Below are positions 24,303-37,108 of a DNA stretch of 64,000 nt, in pieces. The stretch covers positions 1,302,001-1,366,000 of the forward strand of contig NZ_CP126247.1 of NCBI RefSeq assembly GCF_030142155.1, given 5' to 3'. The translations under genes were made by a program, and so were the position numbers. The stretch is from Arthrobacter sp. zg-Y820 (GTDB taxonomy: Bacteria > Actinomycetota > Actinomycetes > Actinomycetales > Micrococcaceae). The notes beneath the pieces were generated by a model. That model was not told the DNA's origin, did not search any database, and was given only the letters and a program-made list of their open reading frames with translations. How positions within the stretch are numbered: position 1 is the stretch's first letter; each line of letters begins with the position of its first letter.

Positions 24303-26075
24303 ATGAGCCATTATTCCTTTCCATCCGGCCCGCGGCGTCGGCCGGGGCACGGGCGCCGGCTACGCAGGTCACTCTTAGGTACGGCCGCCGCTGCGGCGCT
24401 GCTGCTGGCACCGTTCGCCGCACCCGCGAATGCCTCGTGGACAGAGCCGGACCCGAATGATCCGGCGCCGGTAGCCGGCACCAATGCGGAAGTCGTGACT
24501 ACCGAGCTCGGGCCCGCTCAAAGGGTGCAGGCGTTCGTAGCTGACAATCCCACCCCGCCGGATCCCTTGACACCGTATCCGGAGGAGAACCCAGTGGGAG
24601 TGCCTGTGACCGGCCGGTTCGCGGGCATCATCATCACTGAGGATGCCGATGGCGGGATCGGGCAGATGTACTGCATCGACACAGCGGTGGAAACCATGGT
24701 CGGCATCGGCTACGTTCAGGGGGCTTGGGAGGAATCCAACGTAGCCAACATCGGCTACGTGAATTATGTCCTGAACAACTACTATCCTGCGAATCCCGCA
24801 GCGCCTGCGGGCTTAACGGCAAATCAGCAGGCTGCGGCGGTGCAGGGTGCGATTTGGTACTTCACCGACGGATACCTGGTCAATACATCGGAGACGGTCA
24901 TCAGAGGCGCGGTTGAGGCGATCGTCGCCGACGCACAGGCCAATGGGCCCCTGGTGGAACCGCCCCCGCCGAACGTCACCGTGACTCCCCCGGCTGCCGC
25001 GGGTCCGGCGGGAGGCGTGGCGGGCCCGTTCACGGTGGCAGCGGAAGGAGCTGCGGAGGTTACCGTTTCCGTGCCGACCGGATACACCATGTTTGCCGAC
25101 GCTGCAGGGACTGTCCCTATTTCGAGCGGGAGCGCTGTCACTTCGGGTACACAGATCTGGGTGGGTGGCCCGCCGGCATCCACCGACCCGGGAGTCCTTA
25201 GCGCCCGCGCTTCCGTCTCCGTCCAAACAGGCAACGTCTACCTCTACGACGGCGGCAATCCAGGCATGGATAATGCGCAACCCCTCATCCTTGCCGCGAA
25301 CACGGTGTTGGAAGCCACTGCCGGGGCGACGGCGGAGTTCTTTGTAGCGGGAGACCTCGTGGTCAATAAGGTGTTTGCCGGCGGAGGAATCGGTAGCCAG
25401 GGCGCCATCACCCTCACCGTGGACTGCGGTGAAGCGGGGGCTTTTGTCTTTGACATTCCTGCCGGGACAGCTGCGCCGGTCAGCAACTCCGTGACAGACC
25501 TGCCGGTGGGTACGGTGTGCGCGGTGGCGGAAGAGGTGACCGGATCCACCGTGGAGGTAACGGTGACACCCGTACTCCCGGAGCCCGTGACAATCGCTGA
25601 AGGCGAAAACGTCCTGGAGGTCACTAACAATGTGGAATTCAACCCGGGCAGCCTGGTCGTGGCGAAAACCATCAGCGGCTCCGGTGCCGGCCTGCAGGAC
25701 GACGTCGTGCTTCACATCCAGTGCGGCGACGGACTGATCGACGAGACCTTCGTGATCCCCGAGGAGACCACTGCGGATACCTTTACCCAGTTGTACGAAG
25801 GTATTCCGGCGGGAGTGTCGTGCCGGGTTTCGGAACCCGCGTCCGGAGCCAACGAGGACGTCACGGTGGAAACCTCAGGCACTGGTGAAGTGGCCATCCT
25901 GCCCGGACAGTCTCAAGCCGTCGAGGTGGTCAACGTGTATGCACCTGTGCCTTACACAGAACGCCTTCCGAAAACCGGAGCTGACGGTATGACAGGCCTA
26001 GCCCTGGCCGGCGGTGGAATATTGCTGGCCGGCGCTCTGCTGGTCCTGGGGCCATCGCGCCGGCGCCGTAGCTAA
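24303..26075 (+). CDS. Secreted thioester-domain adhesin with LPKTG sortase anchor
   Basis: 590-residue surface protein. Residues 1-41: Arg-rich start, alanine/leucine core and AxA cleavage site (APANA before SWTEP), a Sec signal peptide. Residues about 100-215: thioester (TED/TQXA) domain, with the thioester pair C124 in MYCIDT and Q181 in VQGAIWYFTDG. Then two similar beta-rich repeats of about 85-100 residues (VNKVFAGGGIGSQGAITLTV and VVAKTISGSGAGLQDDVVLH begin them) of DUF5979 type. C-terminus: LPKTG (555-559), a hydrophobic segment and RRRRS. Family knowledge: such internal Cys-Gln thioesters can bind host or surface amines covalently. Start ATG 24303 follows GCAGGAAGA. It stands alone between two rRNA operons; no sortase gene is in the window. 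Confidence 0.85.
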   Translation: MSHYSFPSGPRRRPGHGRRLRRSLLGTAAAAALLLAPFAAPANASWTEPDPNDPAPVAGTNAEVVTTELGPAQRVQAFVADNPTPPDPLTPYPEENPVGVPVTGRFAGIIITEDADGGIGQMYCIDTAVETMVGIGYVQGAWEESNVANIGYVNYVLNNYYPANPAAPAGLTANQQAAAVQGAIWYFTDGYLVNTSETVIRGAVEAIVADAQANGPLVEPPPPNVTVTPPAAAGPAGGVAGPFTVAAEGAAEVTVSVPTGYTMFADAAGTVPISSGSAVTSGTQIWVGGPPASTDPGVLSARASVSVQTGNVYLYDGGNPGMDNAQPLILAANTVLEATAGATAEFFVAGDLVVNKVFAGGGIGSQGAITLTVDCGEAGAFVFDIPAGTAAPVSNSVTDLPVGTVCAVAEEVTGSTVEVTVTPVLPEPVTIAEGENVLEVTNNVEFNPGSLVVAKTISGSGAGLQDDVVLHIQCGDGLIDETFVIPEETTADTFTQLYEGIPAGVSCRVSEPASGANEDVTVETSGTGEVAILPGQSQAVEVVNVYAPVPYTERLPKTGADGMTGLALAGGGILLAGALLVLGPSRRRRS

Positions 26076-26105
26076 CGCGGGATTTGCACCAATCCACGCC
26101 CAGCT

Positions 26106-26146
26106 GCAGCCGGGACCGGTCCTTTTCTTGGGCCGGCCCCGGCTGC
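26106..26146 (+). terminator. Hairpin after the adhesin gene
   Basis: GCAGCCGGGACCGG (26106-26119) pairs with 26133-26146 over 14 positions with one mismatch. It begins 30 bases past the stop codon and would isolate the gene from the second rRNA operon. Confidence 0.7.
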
Positions 26147-26168
26147 GGTTTGGGTCGGTCCGGTCGAT

Positions 26169-26197
26169 TTGCGGCCGGGTCGAAACCTGTGTAGAGT
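26169..26197 (+). promoter_or_regulatory. rrn2 upstream promoter (P1)
   Basis: TTGCGG (26169-26174), 17-bp spacer, TAGAGT (26192-26197). Sequence around it is unrelated to that of rrn1 P1, yet the architecture and distance to P2 (about 170 bp) are alike. Confidence 0.5.
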
Positions 26198-26367
26198 CTT
26201 CTAAGTCGCCGCGGCCGGGAGTTGGAAAACTTCACGAGCATGGCGGCCACACCACACCAAAAACATCCTGGTGATCCATCCTGCGCTGAGAAGCCCGGGA
26301 GCGGAAAGCCGGGGATTTGGCGTGGGTTTCTCCGGACAAAATGAAGCAGTCTTCGGAATATCCCGAA

Positions 26368-26396
26368 TTGCTAAAACAGTCCGGATGAAATAGAAT
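26368..26396 (+). promoter_or_regulatory. rrn2 promoter P2
   Basis: TTGCTA, 17-bp spacer, TAGAAT, identical to rrn1 P2; homology between the operons starts right at this promoter. Confidence 0.65.
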
Positions 26397-26463
26397 AAAG
26401 AAACACTGCAGCGAAGAGAAAAGAAAGACATTCAATTGTTTTTCCGAGTATTTCGGATGCATC

Positions 26464-26488
26464 TGTTGTTTGAGAACTCAATAGTGTG
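26464..26488 (+). promoter_or_regulatory. boxA antitermination element, 16S leader of rrn2
   Basis: Same sequence as the element in the rrn1 leader. Confidence 0.7.
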
Positions 26489-26637
26489 CCAAGTTTATTG
26501 ATACCAATTATTTTAATTGGTTGAACTGGTTCTTCCGCCCACCCCGTGGGTTGGGAGGACTTTTTTAGCTGGTTTCGAATTTAGTGCAGGACCGTGCAGC
26601 CAATTTTCCTTGGCTCCGGTGCTGTGTCTGTAACACA

Positions 26638-28171
<1,534 letters not shown>

Positions 28172-28329
28172 AGCACCTCAGAGTTTTCCGTGTCCTTCCA
28201 CAGTGTTGGAGGCGGGCTTTGCAGGAGATGCCCATCTCGGAGACATTCGTTCTCCGGTGGGTGCTCAAGGGTGGAATATCAATAAGCAGGTGCCCGGCGT
28301 TGAGCCTGGCAGTCTAGTACGCCGTGCGT

Positions 28330-28346
28330 GCCTTCCTTGCGGAGGC
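28330..28346 (+). other. Variable spacer hairpin, rrn2 version
   Basis: GCCTTC-CTTGC-GGAGGC: same position and pairing as the rrn1 hairpin but with three of six pairs changed on both sides, one now a G-T pair. The bases just after it also differ (GCTGTCCC against GTTGTATT). Confidence 0.65.
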
Positions 28347-28554
28347 GCTGTCCCGGTTGGAAACCGCTGCCGGTCTTCAAGTACCGGGTTTTTCCGTTTG
28401 GCACACTGTTGGGTCCTGAGACAACAGGACCGAAGAATTTCAAGCCTTCTTGAAGGGTTGGAAGGGACACGGTTTCGTGTTGTTTCTGATTGTTCCTGCG
28501 CAGGTCCAAGACCGTCCACGGTGAATACGTGGTGGTGGCGGGGTGTGACGGGGT

Positions 28555-28577
28555 TGTTGTTTGAGAACTACATAGTG
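28555..28577 (+). promoter_or_regulatory. boxA element in the 16S-23S spacer of rrn2
   Basis: Identical to the spacer boxA of rrn1. No tRNA gene is recognisable in this spacer (28168-28705). Confidence 0.65.
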
Positions 28578-28705
28578 GACGCGAGCATCTTAAAATTATT
28601 AAGTGCAATTTCAGATAAACCTGGTGCTCCGGGTCATGCCCTTGCGGTGTGGTCCGGTGTTGTCATGGTTTTCTCGATAGCAGGAAATATTTATTGATCT
28701 TTGTG

Positions 28706-31865
<3,160 letters not shown>

Positions 31866-32146
31866 ACCACACCACAATCTGGGAGAACACGACTTCAAAC
31901 GGTTCTCCAAAGTATAAAGGGTTGTGTTGATCATGCTGCTTGCGTCCACTATGTGGTTCCCGGATAACAAACCCGTGAGGTTTGTCACCCGTGGAACCGG
32001 CACCACCGTACCCTTCAGGGTGTGGTGTGCCGTATAATTACAGTTATAACTTCGCTATTGCAACACATTGTTTTTGATGGTGTGTTGTGTTGTGACCATT
32101 GATTTCCCCTCACCCAGGTTTGTTGCTGGGTGGTGCGGGTGGAAGG

Positions 32147-32265
32147 GTTACGGCGGTCATAGCGTGGGGGAAACGCCCGGTCCCATTCCGAACCCGGAAG
32201 CTAAGACCCACAGCGCCGATGGTACTGCATCCGGGAGGATGTGGGAGAGTAGGTCACCGCCGGAC
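32147..32265 (+). rRNA. rrf: 5S ribosomal RNA, copy 2
   Basis: Same as copy 1, 119 nt. The 23S-5S spacer before it differs from copy 1 at several sites, including the T-run and a TTTA/TGCT change just upstream of the gene. Confidence 0.95.
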
Positions 32266-32301
32266 AATATTTACGGTTGAAAGACACCGGTTGTTCAGAG
32301 A

Positions 32302-32330
32302 GTAAGGCCCCGCCATTGGCGGGGCCTTAC
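32302..32330 (+). terminator. Terminator of rrn2
   Basis: GTAAGGCCCCGCC (32302-32314) pairs perfectly with 32318-32330 over 13 bp, loop ATT, then TTGTTT. One base in the loop-closing region differs from rrn1, lengthening the stem by one pair. Confidence 0.85.
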
Positions 32331-32340
32331 TTGTTTAACC

Positions 32341-32707
32341 CGTGTGGTCCAGACCCGCCGGCACCCTCCCGGGCCCGGGCTCGTTTGCGCCGAGATGGCA
32401 AAAACTGCACGTCCCGGCCCCGGGAACAGCACTTACAGCCATCTCGCGAGATCCCAGAGAGGCGGCGCAACCGATGGTAGCCCGCCCCGATGGGACGTTA
32501 CCGGTCCCACGGGGTTCAAGAGGTGGGCAGTCTCACCTTATCCAGGCACGCCTGTGGGCATGGGGCGACGCCGACAAGACCAGCCTGCACTAGAATTGGC
32601 TTGTGCCCGTTTTGGGCCCCACTGACTTTAGAACTTTATATATCCATAGTGACGAGCGACTGCAGTAAATTCCGTTGGTCGGCTCACGACGAGAGGAACT
32701 CACCAGC
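32341..32707 (+). other. Gene-free upstream region of the repeat-rich TPR protein
   Basis: No credible gene. It contains a 9-bp inverted repeat CGAGATGGC (32391-32399) / GCCATCTCG (32438-32446), a short stem TGGGAC / GTCCCA (32491-32509), and TAGAAT at 32591-32596 as a possible -10 box without a clear -35, which would give a leader of about 105 nt. GAGAGGA before 32708 is the ribosome-binding site of the next gene. Confidence 0.45.
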
Positions 32708-34891
32708 ATGTCAGAGCAAGATAACAGGGATCAGCGCGGCAGCGAGGGCAACAACGCCGCCCGCAACAGCAGCTCGTCAGGCCAGCGCGACGACCGCGGA
32801 CGCCCGGCCACGAACGACCGCAACGCCCCCAAGCGCCACGAAGACCGTAAGCCCTCCTTCGGAGGCCGGCCGGCACGCGACGGCGAGCGGAAGTCCTTCG
32901 GCGACCGCGGCGCATCATCAGAGCGCAAGCCGTACTCGAAGGACCGTAAGCCGTCCTTCGGCGACCGGCCTGCCCGCGGCGACGACGATCGCCGTCCCGC
33001 ACGCGACGGTGAGCGCAAGTCCTTCGGCGACCGCGGAGATCGCAAGCCGTCCTTCGGCGACCGCGGAGATCGCAAGCCGTCCTTCGGCGGCGATGACCGC
33101 CGTCCCGCACGCGACAACGACCGCAAGCCATCCTTCGGCGACCGTTCCGAGCGCAACGACCGTGCCAGCCGCGGCAGCGACGATCGTCGTCCTCCCCGTG
33201 ATGGTGAGCGGAAGTCCTTCGGTGATCGTGGCGATCGTAAGCCTTCGTTCGGTGATCGTCCCGCCCGTGATGGTGAGCGCAAGTCCTTCGGTGACCGCGG
33301 AGATCGCAAGCCCTCCTTCGGCGATCGTGGCGATCGTAAGCCTTCCTTCGGTGATCGTCCCGCCCGTGATGGTGAGCGCAAGTCCTTCGGTGACCGCGGA
33401 GATCGCAAGCCCTCCTTCGGAGATCGTGGCGATCGTAAGCCTTCCTTCGGTGATCGTCCCGCCCGTGATGGTGAGCGCAAGTCCTTCGGAGATCGTGGCG
33501 ATCGCAAGCCCTCCTTCGGAGATCGTGGCGATCGCAAGCCCTCCTTCGGCGATCGTGGCGATCGTAAGCCTTCCTTCGGTGATCGTCCCGCCCGTGATGG
33601 TGAGCGCAAGTCCTTCGGTGACCGCGGAGATCGCAAGCCGTCCTTCGGTGACCGTGGCGATCGTAAGCCGTCCTTCGGTGGCGACGATCGTCGTCCTCCC
33701 CGCGACAATGACCGCAAGCCGTCCTTCGGTGACCGTGGAGATCGTAAGCCTTCCTTCGGCGATCGTCCGTCCCGTGGTGGCGATGATCGTCGTCCTCCCC
33801 GCGACAATGACCGCAAGCCGTCCTTCTCCAACGACCGTCCGGCCCGTGGCGAGGATGCACCGGTTGTTGAGCGCAAGCACAATGCCCGCGACCTGCGCAG
33901 CGCCAACCGCCCGGACCGTGAGCGTTCACCGGAAATCGATGACGACGTCACAGGCCAGGAGCTGGACAAGGTTACCCGCGCCCAGCTGCGCGTCCTGGAA
34001 GAGGTCAGCGGTGAGTGGGTCTCCAAGCACCTGGTCATGGCAGGCCGCCTGATCGACATCAACCCCGAGCTGGCCTTCCAGCACGCCCTGGCAGCAAGCC
34101 GCCGCGGCGGACGCATGGCAGCAGTGCGCGAAGCAGTGGCCCTGACCGCCTACGCCTCCGAAAACTTCGCCGAGGCGCTGCGTGAATTCCGCACCTACCG
34201 CCGGATCAGCGGATCCAACGACTACCTGGCCATGATGGCCGACTGCGAACGCGGTCTGGGCCGCCCGGACCGTGCCCTGGACATCTCCCGTTCGGATGAA
34301 GCCAAGGAACTGGATGCCGCCGGACAGGTGGACATGGCCATTGTTACCTCCGGTGCCCGCATGGACATGGAGCAGTTCGACGCCGCCGTGACCGCACTGG
34401 AAATCCCGCAGTTGGACAAGAACCGTGCGTTCTCCTTCAGCCCGCGCCTCTTCCGCGCCTACGCTGATGCCCTCGAGGCAGCCGGCCGCAACGAAGAAGC
34501 TGCACAGTGGAACGACCGCGCGCTGCTGGCTGAAAAGGCCCTGGGCGTCGGCGAGTTTGCTGAGCCGGACATTTTCGACCTGGGTGACGACGACGACGAA
34601 AAGCCGGAGCGTCCCCGCCGGGGCCGCGAAGACCGCGACGATCGTCCGGTTGCCGAGCGCTCCGAAACGCCGTTTGCCGCTCCCGTTGAGAAGGCAGTTG
34701 CCGATGACGAGCTGGAACTGAGCGACGACATCGACACCCTGCCCTCGGACGAGCAGGAAGGCGTCATCGGCGTCCTCGAAACCGAAGAGGACGACAACGA
34801 CACCGCCGCTGCACAGCACGACGACGGCAACGACAACGACGAGTTCTCCGCCGACGCGCCTGCCGGCGACGCTGACGAGGAACGCGCGTAG
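32708..34891 (+). CDS. TPR protein with expanded Arg/Asp/Lys-rich repeat tract (Rv1691-like)
   Basis: 727 residues in three parts. Residues about 45-375 are a long charged tract built from DRKPSFGDRG decamers and the variants GDRPARDGERKSFGDRG and GGDDRRPPRDN; I count 18 KPSF and 7 KSFG cores. Residues about 410-615 are a helical, TPR-like conserved domain (ELAFQHALAASRRGGRMAAV, YASENFAEALREFRTYRRIS). The last 110 residues are strongly acidic. The start ATG 32708 follows GAGAGGA. Position before a HAD phosphatase, tlyA, nadK and recN matches mycobacterial Rv1691, whose family has the TPR core. The function is unknown; the tract is surely disordered and could bind nucleic acid or partners. Its codons drift to CGT and GAT in later repeats. 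Confidence 0.8.
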   Translation: MSEQDNRDQRGSEGNNAARNSSSSGQRDDRGRPATNDRNAPKRHEDRKPSFGGRPARDGERKSFGDRGASSERKPYSKDRKPSFGDRPARGDDDRRPARDGERKSFGDRGDRKPSFGDRGDRKPSFGGDDRRPARDNDRKPSFGDRSERNDRASRGSDDRRPPRDGERKSFGDRGDRKPSFGDRPARDGERKSFGDRGDRKPSFGDRGDRKPSFGDRPARDGERKSFGDRGDRKPSFGDRGDRKPSFGDRPARDGERKSFGDRGDRKPSFGDRGDRKPSFGDRGDRKPSFGDRPARDGERKSFGDRGDRKPSFGDRGDRKPSFGGDDRRPPRDNDRKPSFGDRGDRKPSFGDRPSRGGDDRRPPRDNDRKPSFSNDRPARGEDAPVVERKHNARDLRSANRPDRERSPEIDDDVTGQELDKVTRAQLRVLEEVSGEWVSKHLVMAGRLIDINPELAFQHALAASRRGGRMAAVREAVALTAYASENFAEALREFRTYRRISGSNDYLAMMADCERGLGRPDRALDISRSDEAKELDAAGQVDMAIVTSGARMDMEQFDAAVTALEIPQLDKNRAFSFSPRLFRAYADALEAAGRNEEAAQWNDRALLAEKALGVGEFAEPDIFDLGDDDDEKPERPRRGREDRDDRPVAERSETPFAAPVEKAVADDELELSDDIDTLPSDEQEGVIGVLETEEDDNDTAAAQHDDGNDNDEFSADAPAGDADEERA
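32835..33840 (+). repeat. In-frame 30-bp tandem repeats inside the TPR gene
   Basis: About 1 kb of near-identical units encoding the RKPSFGD decamer, joined into higher-order blocks of roughly 70-100 bp. The blocks between about 33,220 and 33,640 are almost the same at DNA level, showing recent expansion. The periodic DNA keeps all reading frames open. Confidence 0.9.
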
Positions 34892-34895
34892 CACC

Positions 34896-35894
34896 ATGGC
34901 CAACACACCGCTGATTGCCGGGTACGACGCAGTCCTGTCCGATCTGGACGGCGTCGTGTACGCCGGCCCGCACGCCATCCCAGGAGCCGTTGAGGCCCTG
35001 CAGCGCCTTGAAGGCGCCGGCGTGCAGCTGGCTTACGTCACCAACAACGCGTCGCGCTCCTCCGAAACGGTGGCAGCGCATCTGCGCGAGCTGGGGGCCC
35101 CGGCAACAGCGGAAACCGTGTTTGGCTCGGCCCAGGCCGGTGCTGAACTGCTGGCCGGCCAGGTGCCGGCCGGCGCCACGGTCCTGGTGATTGGCAGCGC
35201 CTGGCTGACCGAGCAGGTCCTGGAACAGGGGCTGGTACCGGTGCGCTCCGCCGATGACCGGCCCGACGCCGTGATCCAGGGTTTCGATCCCGGGCTCGGC
35301 TGGAAACACCTGGCCGAGGCGGCCTTCGCCGTGGAACGCGGTGCCAAATGGGTTGCCACGAACACCGACATGTCCATTCCACAGGCCCGGGGGATCGCCC
35401 CGGGAAACGGAACGCTGGTGGCCGCCGTTGCGGCGGCCACCGGCAGGACACCGTTGGTGGCGGGAAAGCCCGAGGCCCCGCTGTTCCTGACGGCGGCGAG
35501 CCATTTGGGCGCCTCAACACCGCTCGTGGTCGGTGACCGCCTGGATACCGACATCCTCGGCGGCAACAACGCCGGTTTCGCGACGGCACTGGTGCTCACC
35601 GGCGTCGACAGTCCGCAGACAGCGCTGGCCGCCCGCACCCGGGAACGGCCGACGTACCTCGTGGAAAACCTCGACGCCTTCTATGCTCCCTATCCGGAAA
35701 TCGAAGCCCGCGACGGCGTTTTCGCCTGCGGGACCGCCACTGCCCGCGTCTTGGGCAACACGGTGGAGATTTCCGGAGACCGCAGTGATCTGGACAGCTG
35801 GCGCGCTGCCTGTGCGGCCTGGTGGAACGCCCGGCCGGTCGCCGAAACGGCCTCCGCACCCGAGCTCAGCTGGACTGTCACCCCCGGCGGATAA
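34896..35894 (+). CDS. HAD-superfamily phosphatase, NagD-like (subfamily IIA)
   Basis: 332 residues. Motif I DLDGVVYAG (nucleophile Asp), motif II TNNASRSS, motif III lysine in AGKPEAPLF and motif IV GDRLDTDILGGNNAGF are all present, with the IIA cap between. Relatives dephosphorylate p-nitrophenyl phosphate, sugar phosphates or glycerol phosphate; the substrate is unknown. It starts four bases after the TPR gene and corresponds in position to mycobacterial Rv1692. A C-terminal 70-residue extension follows the HAD core. Confidence 0.9.
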   Translation: MANTPLIAGYDAVLSDLDGVVYAGPHAIPGAVEALQRLEGAGVQLAYVTNNASRSSETVAAHLRELGAPATAETVFGSAQAGAELLAGQVPAGATVLVIGSAWLTEQVLEQGLVPVRSADDRPDAVIQGFDPGLGWKHLAEAAFAVERGAKWVATNTDMSIPQARGIAPGNGTLVAAVAAATGRTPLVAGKPEAPLFLTAASHLGASTPLVVGDRLDTDILGGNNAGFATALVLTGVDSPQTALAARTRERPTYLVENLDAFYAPYPEIEARDGVFACGTATARVLGNTVEISGDRSDLDSWRAACAAWWNARPVAETASAPELSWTVTPGG

Positions 35895-35935
35895 GCTGGG
35901 TTTCAAACGTCAGACAAGGATGGGGCAGCCGCCAG

Positions 35936-36154
35936 ATGGAGAACACCAGCGGAAACACCGGCGAGGAGTCCCCGGGCACCGAACGCCCCTGGCCCCACCT
36001 GCGGGCGCAGACGGCGGATCCGGCAGTAAACGCCGCTTTGGCGTCCCTGGGAACACTTGCCGATACGCCCATCCCTGAACAGCATGCCGTTTACACCGCA
36101 CTGCACGACGGCCTGTTGGCTGAACTGAACGCCGAACCGCCGGAGGAGCGCTAG
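35936..36154 (+). CDS. Small conserved protein upstream of tlyA
   Basis: 72 residues starting at ATG 35936; the N-terminal third is polar (Asn/Thr/Gly/Glu) and the rest could form helices (VNAALASLGTLADTPIPEQH, then YTALHDGLLAELNAE). Mycobacteria have a small gene of unknown function (Rv1693) in the same place. GGAGGA near its end serves as ribosome-binding site for tlyA. TAAGCT at 35892-35897 may be a -10 box inside the operon. No domain is recognised. Confidence 0.65.
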   Translation: MENTSGNTGEESPGTERPWPHLRAQTADPAVNAALASLGTLADTPIPEQHAVYTALHDGLLAELNAEPPEER

Positions 36155-36157
36155 ATC

Positions 36158-37066
36158 GTGGCAAGACTAGACCAGGAACTGGTGGCCAGGGGACTGGCGC
36201 GCTCCCGGACCCACGCGGCCAAGCTCATCGCGGCGGGCCGGGTGGCCAGAGCGGGTGCCGTGCTGGGCAAGGCTTCGGCCTCGGTCAGCGCAGAAGATCC
36301 CCTCTCAGTGCTCGACGACGGCGTCCCCGACTATGTCAGCCGTGCCGGCCATAAGCTGGCCGGCGCCCTTGACGCGTTTCCGCAGGTTCAGCCCGAAGGG
36401 CTGCGCTGCCTCGATGCCGGAGCCTCCACCGGCGGTTTCACGGACGTCCTGCTGCGGCGCGGTGCCGAGCGCGTGGTGGCTGTCGACGTCGGCCACGACC
36501 AATTGGTGGACGCCCTGCGCGTTGACCCGCGGGTCGATGTGCACGAAGGCTTGAACGTCCGGTATCTGGTGCCCGAGGCGATCGGGGGACCGGTGGACCT
36601 GACCGTCGCCGACCTCTCGTTCATTTCCCTCACCTTGGTGCTTGCTCCGCTGGCCGCAGCGACGCGCCCGGGCGGCAGTCTGCTGCTCATGGTCAAGCCG
36701 CAGTTTGAAGTGGGCCGTGAGAAGCTGGAGAAGGCTGGCGTCGTCATGGATCCGCAAAAGCACCGGCTGGCAGTGACCCGCGTGGTCTCTGCCGCCATGG
36801 CGGAGAACCTTCGGGTGGCCGGCCTGGCCCGCAGTCCGCTGCCGGGGCAGAACGGCAACGTGGAGTTTTTCCTGTGGCTGCAGGTCGCGGCCGCTGACCA
36901 ACAGCCGGCCGCGCTGCCCGCCGATGCACAGGCTGAGGCCCGCCGTTTGGTGGAAGAGGCCTTTGACGGGTTTGATGGAGCCGGACCGGACTCGGTTACT
37001 GATCGGTTTGCGGGCGAGACACGCACCGGAGAAACTGACCGCAGGAAACTGACGACAGAAGACTGA
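36158..37066 (+). CDS. tlyA: TlyA-type rRNA (cytidine-2'-O)-methyltransferase
   Basis: 302-residue enzyme with an N-terminal S4 RNA-binding domain (residues about 1-60, ARLDQELVARGLARSRTHAA) and an FtsJ-like SAM methyltransferase domain (CLDAGASTGGFTDVLL as motif I, ADLSFISL, LLLMVKPQFEVGRE). Known TlyA methylates ribose of C1409 in 16S and C1920 in 23S rRNA, which makes ribosomes sensitive to capreomycin. GTG 36158 is three bases after the preceding stop. It sits downstream of both rRNA operons, though the link is positional only. A 40-residue acidic tail follows the catalytic domain. Confidence 0.93.
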   Translation: MARLDQELVARGLARSRTHAAKLIAAGRVARAGAVLGKASASVSAEDPLSVLDDGVPDYVSRAGHKLAGALDAFPQVQPEGLRCLDAGASTGGFTDVLLRRGAERVVAVDVGHDQLVDALRVDPRVDVHEGLNVRYLVPEAIGGPVDLTVADLSFISLTLVLAPLAAATRPGGSLLLMVKPQFEVGREKLEKAGVVMDPQKHRLAVTRVVSAAMAENLRVAGLARSPLPGQNGNVEFFLWLQVAAADQQPAALPADAQAEARRLVEEAFDGFDGAGPDSVTDRFAGETRTGETDRRKLTTED

Positions 37067-37108
37067 CGACGGAGCTCCAAAGCAGCTCCCCCGGGAGCGG
37101 AACAGGAT

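Noticed and set aside
32490..34116. Long open frames in other frames and on the minus strand over the repeat tract (for example 32490-34052 plus, 32731-34116 and 32700-33929 minus)
   Set aside because: The 30-bp period keeps every frame open; these translations are simple repeats (ATAEIASRPS or RSPKDGLRSP types) without ribosome-binding sites, whereas the chosen frame has a start signal and a conserved domain.
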